DNA of 64,000 nt, from NCBI GenBank assembly GCA_934045905.1, contig OW203763.1, positions 17,490,948 through 17,554,947 on the forward strand, read 5' to 3'. The notes under the pieces are model-generated. The model worked only from the letters and a program-made list of their open reading frames with translations, ran no database searches and was not told the origin of the DNA. This document shows, piece after piece, positions 38,601 to 44,289 of this stretch. The translations under genes were made by a program, and so were the position numbers. This DNA comes from Leuctra nigra (lineage: Eukaryota > Arthropoda > Insecta > Plecoptera > Leuctridae). Each line of letters opens with the position of its first letter. Position 1 is the stretch's first letter.

Positions 38601-39246
38601 TGAGAGAAAACTTTTGTAAGAACGATTTTGGTCTCTCTGGTTTCTCCTGCTTTTGCGAAGACGTCGAGATGACGGACGTTGAAGGGGAGTCGAGGAACTC
38701 TTGGCGTAGCCTCTGTACGTCGAAGCGTCCACTTGTAGTTGGCGTCATTACCATCGCACCGGCGACCTCCCGCGACGTCGCCGCCTCCTTCATCGACGCG
38801 GTCCACGCAAGGTCTTCGGCTTCATCCGCAGAACTCGCTTTCTCCCGATAACTCCCACCCTTCTTGCGATTCCGATTTCGACGAGTATGAGATCGAAACC
38901 CGAGCGCGCCTGGATAAGAACTCTTGCGCCAGAGCAAGAATCTGGGCTCTTTACGACATACATGCTGGAAGTATGACTCGATCTTCGGGATGTCCTCGAC
39001 GCGATTGTGAGCGCCATCTGGTATTAACTTTCTCCCTGCGTCTGCCATGTACCTCCATGTCTTCCGCGTCAACAACCACCGCTCTTTTGTCGACTTCTTC
39101 TTTCGGACATCCTTGGTCTCGCGGCTCGTGCCGGCCGCATCGCTCTTCGCTCTACCCATGTCTTTCTCAGGAACGATCTTGTTTTCAGCTACTTCTGGTA
39201 GTACTCGCTTGTGATCTCGAGTTAGATGCTTGCGGCGATTTTCCAT
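1862..39246 (-). CDS. ARHGAP6-like: ARHGAP6/36-type Rho GTPase-activating protein, 11-exon gene
   Basis: Proteins of this family speed GTP hydrolysis by Rho-type GTPases and so switch off actin signalling at the cortex. I joined eleven minus-strand exons: 39246-37003, 29358-29193, 26495-26373, 24649-24447, 20753-20544, 20028-19878, 19690-19547, 18919-18741, 18248-18148, 3918-3685 and 2159-1862. All junctions are GT-AG and all phases agree, giving 4,053 nt and 1,350 residues. The RhoGAP domain (about 945-1143) shows the arginine finger in GLFRK (Arg972), then LKTFLRDLPDPLL and APNLL. The segment before the domain (LQKVAVAKLHALNLG, then a Lys/Arg-rich stretch and FGIPL) is what I remember as typical of ARHGAP6/ARHGAP36, so the subfamily call is recall rather than search. 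The N-terminus is long and disordered. Substrate preference (Rho versus Rac or Cdc42) cannot be read from the sequence. Confidence 0.88.
2240..2400 (-). repeat. tRNA-derived SINE fragment
   Basis: On the minus strand, a B-box-like GGGTTCAATTCCCGA (about 2340-2326) follows a degraded A-box region. Downstream is GTGAGGGAACCCAACTAG and a non-tRNA body. It lies in intron 10. Only the B-box half is clear. Confidence 0.4.
2962..3354. mobile_element. Fold-back element with near-perfect ~185-bp arms
   Basis: The left arm (about 2962-3146) and right arm (about 3169-3354) are almost exact reverse complements, starting GGCAAACGGAAGCGAGCG and ending with the complement of GGCACACGGAAGCGAGCG. The loop is only about 22 bases. 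TTATGA flanks it on both sides (2956-2961 and 3355-3360), as expected of a target duplication, although part of GA may belong to the element. No coding capacity. It sits in intron 10; if transcribed with the gene it would form a long double-stranded hairpin. Confidence 0.85.
3361..3412. mobile_element. Half of a TA-target MITE
   Basis: ATTTCGTTCAAATACCGTT followed by GCCAAGTG and TA matches the right end of the MITE copies at 22585-22787 and 59996-60209. The left half is not recognisable, perhaps because the fold-back element next to it inserted here. Confidence 0.5.
3685..3918 (-). CDS. ARHGAP6-like: Exon 10: Gly/Val-rich C-terminal segment
   Basis: The acceptor TTGTCTAG precedes C TGC AAC GAC, which fits the phase-2 end of exon 9. 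The donor GTATCA (3684-3679) follows CCT AG, phase 2. It encodes residues 1174-1251: TSSRSPSFLGLDVEVGG, a Gly-rich patch, then VRRVWSREDFLHET. GC content is far above the flanks and three frames are open, as in a constrained coding exon. It lies 14.2 kb from exon 9, beyond the tRNA-Asp array. The coding frame is chosen by phase. Confidence 0.75.
   Translation of the reverse strand: MQRRAREPCDVSRWRHSRHQLALPVIPRPGRGGGRPQRWRRWRGGRCGDATGAKSVVQGGFPTRDGGDGRTRCVHET
3953..4414. mobile_element. hAT-type MITE with exact 8-bp target duplication
   Basis: The ends CAGGGCCGTAAC and GTTACGGCACTG are inverted repeats, and the direct repeat GGGTCTTG flanks the element at 3945-3952 and 4415-4422. An 8-bp duplication and CAG...CTG ends are typical of hAT transposons. 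Inside are a C13 run near 4146 and a 35-base poly-G tract (4330-4364). No transposase. It lies just inside intron 9, about 30 bp from the exon 10 acceptor side. Confidence 0.85.
4330..4364 (+). repeat. Poly-G tract, 35 bases
   Basis: An uninterrupted G35 run within the hAT-type MITE. The true length in the genome may differ because such runs are read poorly. Confidence 0.9.
4423..5989. other. Intron 9 sequence without recognised features
   Basis: AT-rich intronic DNA. Around 5580-5870 the words CCAATCG or CCAATAAG recur several times in diverged form, suggesting an old internal repeat. I see no exon, RNA gene or intact transposon. Confidence 0.6.
6059..6130 (-). tRNA. tRNA-Asp (GTC), array copy 1
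   Basis: A 72-nt cloverleaf starting TCCTCGGTAGTATAGTGGCC, with anticodon loop TTGTCAC (anticodon GTC) on a CCCGC/GCGGG stem and B box GGTTCGATTCC. The A box is TAGTATAGTGG. The last acceptor-stem pair is G-C, where the animal tRNA-Asp I recall has T-A, so both strands changed together. A T7 run about 11 nt after the 3' end would end Pol III transcription. It has the same orientation as the host gene. Confidence 0.94.
6219..7290. mobile_element. ~1-kb imperfect inverted-repeat element within the tandem unit
   Basis: The left arm (CACATCGGGCTGAAAATTGC onward, about 6219-6440) recurs inverted as the right arm (about 7050-7290, GCAATTTTCAGCCCGATGTG). In the sixth unit the right end is better preserved and finishes GCGCCACCCGGT (17460-17471), the mirror of ACCGGGTGGCGC at the left. 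A smaller inner inverted repeat (GGAACGAAAGTTAT near 6543 and its complement near 6679) lies between. No transposase is visible. Open frames of 60-80 codons on its arms are a by-product. Confidence 0.6.
6777..7026. mobile_element. 250-bp fold-back MITE nested in the tandem unit
   Basis: The ends ACGTCTATACAATACTCTC and its reverse complement open arms of about 70 bp. The direct repeat GATCGTAAGCA lies on both sides (6766-6776 and 7029-7039). Further copies start at 8868, 10959, 13049 and 15140. In the sixth unit the matching place (17220-17230) has a single GATCGTAAGCA and no element, which is an empty site. Confidence 0.88.
7928..7967. repeat. Perfect 40-bp palindrome between CCGGTAG direct repeats
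   Basis: GCTTAGAGGAATAAGTGGTG is followed at once by its exact reverse complement. CCGGTAG flanks it at 7922-7928 and 7967-7973. The surrounding sequence reads like a hAT end interrupted here. It is present in every unit of the array. Confidence 0.85.
8150..8221 (-). tRNA. tRNA-Asp (GTC), array copy 2
   Basis: Identical to copy 1 over all 72 nt, including anticodon loop TTGTCAC, A and B boxes and the downstream T7 run. Confidence 0.94.
10241..10312 (-). tRNA. tRNA-Asp (GTC), array copy 3
   Basis: Identical to copy 1 over all 72 nt, with the same T-run terminator downstream. Confidence 0.94.
12332..12403 (-). tRNA. tRNA-Asp (GTC), array copy 4
   Basis: Identical to copy 1 over all 72 nt. 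The surrounding unit carries small differences (for example one T lost near 12612) but the gene is intact. Confidence 0.94.
14423..14494 (-). tRNA. tRNA-Asp (GTC), array copy 5
   Basis: Identical to copy 1 over all 72 nt. Near 14388-14392 the 3' flank differs (TTTGTAATTA instead of TTTGAAATCA), beyond the terminator. Confidence 0.94.
16514..16584 (-). pseudogene. tRNA-Asp copy 6, broken anticodon loop
   Basis: Matches the other five copies except for one missing base in the anticodon loop: the stem CCCGC/GCGGG now encloses TGTCAC, six bases instead of seven. Total length is 71 nt. The GTC triplet is present but the loop geometry is wrong for decoding, so it is probably non-functional although its A and B boxes are intact. 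A sequencing or assembly error is the alternative. Confidence 0.8.
17929..17991 (-). repeat. tRNA-like sequence (SINE head or tRNA pseudogene)
   Basis: The minus strand reads GGCCGGTTAGCTCAGTTGGT, with a clear A box, then an anticodon-like arm with loop CCCGGCA and a T arm with GGGTTCGAGATCC. The acceptor stem pairs poorly and position 33 is not T, so this is not a standard tRNA. A T5 run follows. It lies in intron 9, between the array and exon 9. Confidence 0.6.
18148..18248 (-). CDS. ARHGAP6-like: Exon 9: post-GAP helix, with a stop codon overlapping its donor
   Basis: The acceptor CGCGAAG precedes GTG TCG GCT (phase 0). It encodes residues 1141-1173: DLLNDVYLHLMDSHPEALD then ILLSKRDAGAD, similar to the helix after the GAP domain in ARHGAP6. 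The donor GTGAGT (18147-18142) leaves phase 2. If the intron is retained, the reading runs GAG TGA, so the protein ends after one more residue (Glu1174). The polypyrimidine tract is short and interrupted, so the acceptor is a little weak. Confidence 0.83.
18741..18919 (-). CDS. ARHGAP6-like: Exon 8: end of the RhoGAP domain with the APNLL motif
   Basis: The acceptor TCGCTCAG precedes GT GAT AAA; the donor GTGAGT (18740-18735) is phase 0. It encodes residues 1081-1140. GNDMDSYSLSVVMAPNLL is the standard RhoGAP N-x-M-x-..-L-x-x-V-x-x-PNL segment, followed by a helix ending AQELFVV. Within the intron, a 119-bp tandem repeat starts about 27 nt from this acceptor. Confidence 0.93.
18946..19437. 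repeat. 119-bp tandem repeat in intron 7
   Basis: About four copies, spaced 125, 119 and 119 bp, marked by TTCAGGTAAGAC (CAGGT at 18991, 19116, 19235 and 19354) and by GATCTGTTAATCATGTTAAA. It begins about 27 nt from the exon 8 acceptor, so it replaces much of the normal polypyrimidine and branch region. The plus strand reads as perfect splice donors, but no plus-strand gene is evident. Confidence 0.85.
19547..19690 (-). CDS. ARHGAP6-like: Exon 7: RhoGAP core
   Basis: The acceptor TTGTGCAG precedes AG ATC AGG; the donor GTGAGT (19546-19541) leaves phase 1. It encodes residues 1033-1080. HLVQLLPTPNRDILHMLLNF LVLVSHNA corresponds to the RhoGAP helices that pack the LP-x-x-N core (typical L-LP..N...L..L..FL..V). 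The final Gly codon is split with exon 8. Confidence 0.92.
19878..20028 (-). CDS. ARHGAP6-like: Exon 6: RhoGAP core
   Basis: The acceptor TTTCCAG precedes CTG AAG GAG (phase 0); the donor GTAAGT (19877-19872) leaves phase 1. It encodes residues 983-1032. ELDSGRDFEL is followed by DPLSVASLLKTFLRDLPDPLL, the hallmark LKxFLRxLPxPLL helix of RhoGAPs, then LYNAFIRTQ. Confidence 0.93.
20544..20753 (-). CDS. ARHGAP6-like: Exon 5: start of RhoGAP domain with the arginine finger
   Basis: The acceptor GTTTTGCAG precedes AGT GGT TCG (phase 0); the donor is GTAGAA (20543-20538) after CGG GAG, phase 0. It encodes residues 913-982. The sequence VPQIVPMCIKHLEAHGLRC SGLFRKFG matches the canonical RhoGAP opening: a Val-Pro start, helix, then GL...GLFR, where Arg972 is the catalytic finger. 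The donor is weaker than the others but the phase fit to exon 6 is exact. Confidence 0.92.
20805..21106 (-). repeat. tRNA-derived SINE, near full length
   Basis: The minus strand has a tRNA-like head (GGTTGGCTGAGTGGTTAACG and B box GGGTTCGATTCCC), then a body with CGTGGTTTTCCCTCAGTCGA and CCTACTAATAGGCCACGACC, and a tail with GCAGAACAGTGTGACGTTAA and an A-rich end. Related copies lie at 28168-28433 and 42602-42790, with fragments at 29655-29830 and 30115-30185. It sits in intron 4. Confidence 0.8.
22585..22787. mobile_element. TA-target MITE, copy A
   Basis: The inverted ends CACTCAACAAATGATAAAACG and CACCCAACAAATTATAAAACG (reverse of the right end) enclose AACCAGCAGCCAATCC. A TA precedes the left end; the right TA has mutated. 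About 203 bp, non-coding. Confidence 0.75.
24447..24649 (-). CDS. ARHGAP6-like: Exon 4: Ser/Arg-rich linker; its acceptor lies in a minisatellite
   Basis: The acceptor TATGTCCAG is followed by GC AAC GGG, completing a Ser codon from exon 3. The donor is GTGAGC (24446-24441), phase 0. It encodes residues 845-912: FGIPLNQILDNER, then a Ser-rich stretch ending SSKADEE. FGIPL and the NER that follows are family features I recall. The first 19 bases of the exon and its acceptor are repeated many times at 50-bp spacing just upstream, so splice-site choice here is unusual. Confidence 0.88.
24630..25330 (-). repeat. 50-bp minisatellite built from the intron 3 / exon 4 splice junction
   Basis: Fourteen copies at exact 50-bp spacing (the native one at 24630, then 24681, 24731 and so on to 25281). 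On the minus strand each unit reads CTTGCTATGTCCAG then GCAACGGGTTCATGTTCG: the intron end, the AG acceptor and the first 19 exon bases. In three copies (25031, 25131, 25181) the acceptor end reads GAAATCTCCTG, so the AG is lost. The true exon start is the copy next to exon 4 (24649). Confidence 0.95.
25331..25770. repeat. 120/121-bp higher-order repeat next to the splice-site minisatellite
   Basis: GTGTCATATTGACTCACATT recurs at 25331, 25452, 25572 and 25693. Each period joins one 50-bp splice-junction unit to about 70 bp of new sequence (CTACTGACACATCGATATCA, then GGCAGAAGGCCGG). It is a second stage of expansion from the same locus. Confidence 0.9.
26201..26226 (+). repeat. Poly-G tract, 26 bases
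   Basis: An uninterrupted G run in intron 3. Read length is uncertain for such tracts. Confidence 0.9.
26373..26495 (-). CDS. ARHGAP6-like: Exon 3: basic, possible nuclear-localisation segment
   Basis: The acceptor TCCTACAG precedes AAAAGTCAGCC, and the phase-1 G from exon 2 restores a Glu codon. The donor GTAAGT (26372-26367) leaves phase 1. It encodes residues 804-844, including TKPKRRPYLLKRKALTTG, a bipartite-looking cluster of Lys/Arg. Such a cluster could bind membrane lipids or act in nuclear import; neither can be decided here. The frame stays open well into the upstream intron, but the acceptor and phase define the exon. Confidence 0.88.
27104..27221. mobile_element. 118-bp MITE with ~30-bp terminal inverted repeats
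   Basis: TTAATGTTTCATTCAATTCA (27104 onward) has its inverse TGAATCGAATGAAACATTAA at 27202-27221, with arms of about 30 bp. No coding potential. Confidence 0.7.
28168..28433 (+). repeat. tRNA-derived SINE, plus orientation
   Basis: Same family as 20805-21106 in the opposite orientation: a degraded B box (CAGTTTGATTCACG), ATCGTGGTTTCCTCAGTC, CCTACTAATAGGCCACAACC, then GCAGAATAGTGCGACGTTAA and an A-rich tail ending AATAAAAAAG. Confidence 0.8.
29193..29358 (-). CDS. ARHGAP6-like: Exon 2: conserved segment upstream of the GAP domain
   Basis: The acceptor TTCCAG precedes GGC CAA TGC (phase 0) and the donor GTAAGT (29192-29187) leaves phase 1. It encodes residues 749-803. The reading LSPLETKELQKVAVAKLH ALNLG is the stretch that sits ahead of the GAP domain in ARHGAP6 relatives and is the best subfamily marker in the gene. 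The 7.6-kb intron upstream separates it from exon 1. Confidence 0.9.
29655..29830 (-). repeat. SINE fragment with internal deletion, preceded by (AAGT)n
   Basis: GTCGTGGCCTATTAGTAGGG joins directly to CCGGCCGTGAGAATC and the degraded tRNA-like head, so the middle of the SINE is missing. The AAGT run (29660-29694) and GGAA run follow on its 3' side. Confidence 0.6.
30073..30103 (+). repeat. (AAAC)n microsatellite, possible retroposon tail
   Basis: Seven or so AAAC units follow GGATGATAATAAAAAC, as at the 3' end of some LINE-like insertions. Confidence 0.5.
30115..30185 (-). repeat. SINE head fragment
   Basis: The minus strand has a B-box-like CAGGTTCGATTCCCGCGGTC and a degraded A-box region, matching the head of the SINE at 20805-21106. 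No body is present. Confidence 0.55.
32519..32725. mobile_element. TA-target MITE, copy B
   Basis: The right end GGCTTGAGTG then TA, and the inner AAGGAACTTTACCAGCAGCC, match the other copies. The left end is eroded (CCATTAAAAATCGG). Confidence 0.65.
33330..33536. mobile_element. TA-target MITE, copy C (inverted relative to B)
   Basis: CACTCAAGCCAATTAAAAACG at the left and the complement of CACTCGAACAAATAATAAACG at the right, with TA on both sides (33328-33329, 33537-33538). The inner GGATTGGCTGCTGGTCAGG is the reverse of copy B. Confidence 0.75.
34293..34429. other. Long imperfect hairpin in intron 1
   Basis: The arm 34293-34339 pairs with 34380-34429 over about 47 bases with scattered mismatches (AATCTCA...CCTGAGA...ATCCATCTGTGAA against its partner). 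The loop is about 40 bases. It could be a decayed MITE or a precursor of a small RNA; the sequence does not settle this. Confidence 0.5.
36295..36317 (+). repeat. Poly-G tract, 23 bases
   Basis: An uninterrupted G run near the 5' end of intron 1, about 690 bp from the exon 1 donor. Confidence 0.9.
37003..39246 (-). CDS. ARHGAP6-like: Exon 1: 748-residue disordered N-terminal region of the RhoGAP
   Basis: This single exon holds 55% of the protein. The start ATG (39246-39244) is the first after an in-frame TGA at 39270-39268. The donor GTAAGT (37002-36997) follows a complete CAA codon, phase 0. Residues 1-130 are basic, with KTWRYMADAGRKLIP at about 63-76 and CRKEPRFLLWRKSSYPG near 97-113, which look like a folded or conserved patch. 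The rest is Ser/Glu/Arg-rich and probably disordered. Three spaced T-[LI]-x-R-Y-[LF] motifs occur at 279-284, 372-377 and 546-551. A dynein light chain (LC8) type TQT motif sits at 490-492. Codon use is more GC-rich than the flanking DNA, which supports coding. The C-terminal SRSKSQIRPSAWTPQ leads directly into exon 2. Confidence 0.9.
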
Positions 39247-42200
39247 TTTCCGAGCGAAGAGGTTGGCTCAAGCCTTGTTCGAGTAGTGGGTGGAAGGAGG
39301 GGTGTGGGAGAGGGTGAAGTAAGGGATGTTGTTTGACTGTGGACGGGGGATCATCGGGCTAGGGCAGGGAATTTGGAACTGTCAACCACGAGGACCATCT
39401 TGCTTCCATCTTCCAGCATCCAAGATCCACGCGAGACGTTCGATTCTGTCTGATTTCACAACTCGATTAATCAACCACTGAATGATTTCACGATAATATT
39501 CAACTTAGAAACGTGTTACATCTTACCTCAGATATGTGATAATGTGTTTACAATACGATAACTGTCATTCACCAACGTCATTGGTTAATATTAATTTAAA
39601 TGCTACCATATTTTCTATAATTTCTTTCCTTTGGTATGCGTCTCGAACTATTCACGATCGTAAAGAAATGAATTGAAATGGTTGTTAACTGAGATTAGTT
39701 TTCTTGGCAGTCAAAGTTCCGTGGATATTACGCATCGAATCTTTATAAGATGGGATTCTAAGGTGGTTCTTTTCACTATCAAGCAAGAGCAGAGAAGACT
39801 CGAGCCAAGGTATTACCGAAATACTTGGGCCGCAGGAAGAAATGCGAATAGCTCGGCTCTCAACCAATACGACGTGTGGAATAACCAACTATTCGCCGAG
39901 AAACGAAATTATACTCGGAAAATGATGCACTTCAATCGCAACGAAGTTCAGTGTTTTTGACATTAAGTCCATTCTCCAGCAATGACCTCCGTTGTAATGT
40001 ACGCACACTTCCATGACAACACGTCGGATGTAGTTTAAGGGTGAAAAGGTGACACGATATCGCTTGCACATAGTTCTGACGTGAATGCTTGTTCAACTTT
40101 GAAGACTATTTGGCTATTGGTTCATATTAAACTAGCAAGAAAATGATGTCTTGGCACAAGAATGTTCTTCATAGCGTTTGAAATTATTCGAAATTTCTAT
40201 AAATCTGGTTGGTGATAAAATATAATAATAGTGGAAGTATTTTTCTCGTAAATCGCTTCTGGCCGCACTTATTCATGCACATATTTGTATTACCTAACAG
40301 TCAAGCGTGGGCAGTTTGTGTTAATTCTCATCTGCACACAACTTGGGTATCAAGTTTTGAAAATGGTTTAAAATATCGAGACCTATATTTCGAATATGAT
40401 TTTAAAATGTTTTTTCTAACGGTCAACACATAAAAATCTATTTTCCTAATCGTAATCACTACATTTCTGTACAACAACGTAATAGTTGATTTCACAATAA
40501 TACACAGCTCTTCTTTATTAATCTAAAACTCGGATCGAAGAATAGAACTTTTGCAATCCCCACAAACACTTCACATAACAACGTGTTTAAAAACCGGCAC
40601 AATATCCGTCAGTGTATGTCCATGAACATCGGCACACGTTGGCTCTATGACTTCGGACACATTGCTAACCGATTAGCAATGCAGATCGAGGTACGACACC
40701 AAGAGCAAGGAGCTTCTGCCGCGAACGCGAACGAGTGACCACTCGGCATAGGCCGGTCTGTAGGAACCCAAGGTAGCAACTTCAGATACTGTCGAGGCAA
40801 AAATACCCCGTAGTATTTGGCAAGTAGCCTTTCTTTACTCATCTTAGAGACCACTAAGATATCGGCGAAATATCATAGACCTCCGTAAAAACATATGCGA
40901 CTGGAGAATGTCGAGAATTTGAATTGATTAGGATTTTGATCAGTGTTATCAAATCGTTTTTTCTATACGAGAATTTTAATAATTTCGAGCAGAGGTATGT
41001 GCAAGAAACGCTCACAACGAAAGTATACAATTATATAATTACGCTTTCAAGTATTAAAATTGTGACAAAGATATAATTAGGTATCTGATTTAACACTTAA
41101 CCGAGGACTGACCATATTATATTCGTTATTATTGATACATTATCTAAAATAAACAAAAATTGCCTGAGCATCAAAAAGCATTCCAATTTAATCATTAATC
41201 TATTAAACAAGCAAAGTATTTAATCAGAGCTGCATAAGACATTTTAGTTATAAAAAAGACGTTGGACTTCTAATCCAAAAAAGGTATTTATACAATTTGA
41301 TGCAATCGGATTGCTTTAACTTTTCGGAACATCAACATAATAATGGAGATATATGTTTCATACTATACACAGGTTTCACTTCTCAGTATGTGGATCCCCG
41401 TACAGCACGTGTATACACTAACATCTTGCATTTTATAAATGCAATCTAATTATTTTCTCATGCTTTACGCAAGGCACACAGGCAAGGCGAGGATGGATAA
41501 ATAGGGAAATGTTTGCGACTGTAAGAAAGAGCAATGTCGACATTATTGCATTGAAAGGGTGTAGATAGGGTAAACGAGGTGTGAGTAGGGCATAGAAATC
41601 ATTTTCTTAGTTATTAATTTAGTTAATTTTACATTTTAAATTTTATTTTAATGTATGCAGAATAAGAATCACAATGAATTCGGTGCAAGAGCGAATCTTC
41701 TGGTAATTAATAAATAAATTAATACATTAATTATAACTACTTCATTCTCTAACAATTCCTGGTGACCTTATGGTCACTTGAAAGTCTCTATAGTGAAAAA
41801 TATTCCAAACATAGAAAGACAAATCTATCTAATTTTTCAGAAGAAAATATAACACTTAAAACTTTAACTTGCAATAATTTTTTTTCTTCAAATTCTGACC
41901 AGCTACATTCTCTAAATCATACATCTATCCAGCGGCCATAGATATTATGTGTCAAAAATGTTATCATTCCAATAAAAAATATGAAAAATCCTATGTTGTA
42001 TTGATAAGCGAGTCTGTGCAATTATTGTGTTCTCGGATTGGGATGGAGAGGGAAAGATGGGAGTGGGGGAAGGGGGATGTACCATGGACATTTTATTAAT
42101 AGTTGGCCAGTTTCTCGAAATAACTCGTTCAGTGTCTATTGTAGAAGAGACTGTGATGTTTGGAGCTTCTCTGCTAGAGCAATGGCATGGAGAGAGCCAT

Positions 42201-42601
42201 GCCAGAATGCTCGACTTGTCAACATGGCTAGAATCAACAGAACCGATCAAAATCTGAATTTATTACAGACTCGTTTTATTATGTTGTATTTTATACCTTA
42301 ATACGAATGTTGTTAAATAATTTAGGGATGATATTCAGCTCCCACGAGATTTCAGTATATTTGCAAAATTAAATATATTCTCAAGAATTGCAGTCTCTTT
42401 GTTACTCGACTAATTGACTAACTACTTACTACAACTACTTACTACTACTTACTACTTCCCGCCAGGAGCCAGGTGAAATTTTGTGTAACGATATTCAGAT
42501 ATGAGGATTCTAAAAAGTTTTTAAAGATAGCCGTAGTCTGACAAACCTGGAACAATACGATTTGGACGAAAGACAACTACTTTTAGCATTTTTTTATTTT
42601 G

Positions 42602-42790
42602 GTAGTGTTTAACGACACCTGCAACTAGACTCCTGACGACGGGTAAATTATTATACTATGAATATGATGATGAAGATAGGTAAAGATGGACGCTGGGAAA
42701 GAGGCGGTCGTGGTCTATTAGTAGGGAACCTTCCCAGTACTTGCCTCTCGACTGAGAGAAACCACGAAAAAACCCTTAGTTTAGGGGAAG
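42602..42790 (-). repeat. tRNA-derived SINE body
   Basis: The minus strand has TTCGTGGTTTCTCTCAGTCG, CCTACTAATAGACCACGACC and a tail GCAGGTGTCGTTAAACA, matching the SINE at 20805-21106. The tRNA-like head is missing. Confidence 0.7.
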
Positions 42791-44160
42791 CAAAGTCTAC
42801 AGTCTACTGCCCTTACTGCCTGCGCTATCTAAATCTTTTTTGAGGATTTTGAGGATTTCAATGAAGTTTATGATCAGAGTTTCGTATGTAAGTTCATGGT
42901 CCAAGTCCCAGAGATCAAATAATTGATTTTTGAAACCTCTGATTTCGGGAATATTTAAATCTAGGTGTGTATAATTCGTTATTTCTCTGGTCCTACCTCC
43001 GTTTTGACGTTGGTATTTATTTATTCATGCTGGGCAATTCGACCGAAAAAAACAATATTAATTTTGCTTCATATTTCGTAAGAGGGAGCCGGTAACATAT
43101 GATTTCAAGTGACATTAGTCGTTTTTGGGTGCCACAAAAAAATCCGGGACGTTTTCAAATGTGTAAAATGCACGTTTCTTTTGACATAGCAGAGACAAAA
43201 CCGTTTAGCTGAATGACACAAAACTTGCAGAGAATATTCATTAGATATCTAGTCATGGGCTAACGGCCCCCTTTTTCTAATATTTAGTTTCAATTTTTAC
43301 AAAAAAAATAAAATATAACGTACCGGATTTTAGAGTCAAATATTACTGATTTAGTAGAAGCTACAGTCAAAGTAGAAATTAAGTTCTCGAAATTTGGACT
43401 CCGTCATGACATCCGCCAATTCTTTGTGAACAAAATGAGCCCTCGTGGAAGTCTGTAGTATGAATGGTGGGGCTTAAACCGTGGCAACAATAAATATGTT
43501 TATTTTCAAAAATAAAAAAGTCAACATTTTACTGTACAATAATGTGTTAAAAAAGATGCAGTGCGTTGAAAAATCACTTACTGAAGAAGAAAAATGCCCT
43601 CCCTCCTCTTTGAGTGCAGTCTAGTTTGGCCAATACCTAGAGTGAATTATACTTTTAGTCACGTGGTATCGCTCGTATCGCCTTAAAGATTTTCGAAAAC
43701 ACCTCACATTCAAAGAAAAATACCGGGATGATTTCAATTCCTAGGCAACTGCCGGCTCTCGGTTCACATTTCACTTTACATTCATATCACTCGATCACTG
43801 TAATTAGTCAATTGCAGTTCAGAGGAAGGTGCAATGGAGAGCGTCACCTCATATACAAACACCGATTTGCATATTCTCCCCAAAACAATTGGGAGGGATG
43901 CAGAGATGCAATTTGGTAGGGTCACATTCAAAAGAAGCCCAGCCAAATCCCCATGTTGGTATAAAAACCGGTATATTGAATGTGGCTGTACATGAATTAA
44001 AACAAAGTGGAAATAAATGTCTAGAAAAGTTCTACTCTACATTGAATAACTCATGGAATGCGATATCTTTCATTTCTATTCCACAAAGTTATGAAAACAG
44101 AATGAGATATTCTATTCCGTTGAATTGAACATATCAATGAACTCATTTGGCAGCCGCACA

Positions 44161-44289
44161 TTACACGAATGCCTCGGCTTCTTCTTCTGGTGTTTCAACC
44201 GAACGCTTTGCATATTTGTCTCTCAAGCTCGACGCGTTCATTCTCCGCACACTTGCGACGTCGGCGTCTAGAGAGCAGCACGAGTCCAT
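44161..44289 (-). pseudogene. Short GC-rich frame resembling a repeat-protein relic
   Basis: A 42-codon frame from ATG (44289) to TAA (44161), open upstream to a TAG. It reads SLRDKYAKRSVETPEEEAEA near its end. The R-x-ETPEE pattern recalls Arg-rich tandem motifs common in arthropod transposon-linked proteins, so I treat it as a decayed fragment. Base composition is GC-rich against AT-rich flanks. A first exon of an unknown gene is the alternative. Confidence 0.25.

Noticed and set aside
37833..39317. Plus-strand frames opposite exon 1 (up to 192 codons)
   Set aside because: Shadows of the strongly biased minus-strand coding exon.
40645..40854. 69-codon minus-strand frame near the 5' side of the gene
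   Set aside because: No homology that I recognise and no fitting splice site to exon 1, whose frame is closed upstream by TGA.
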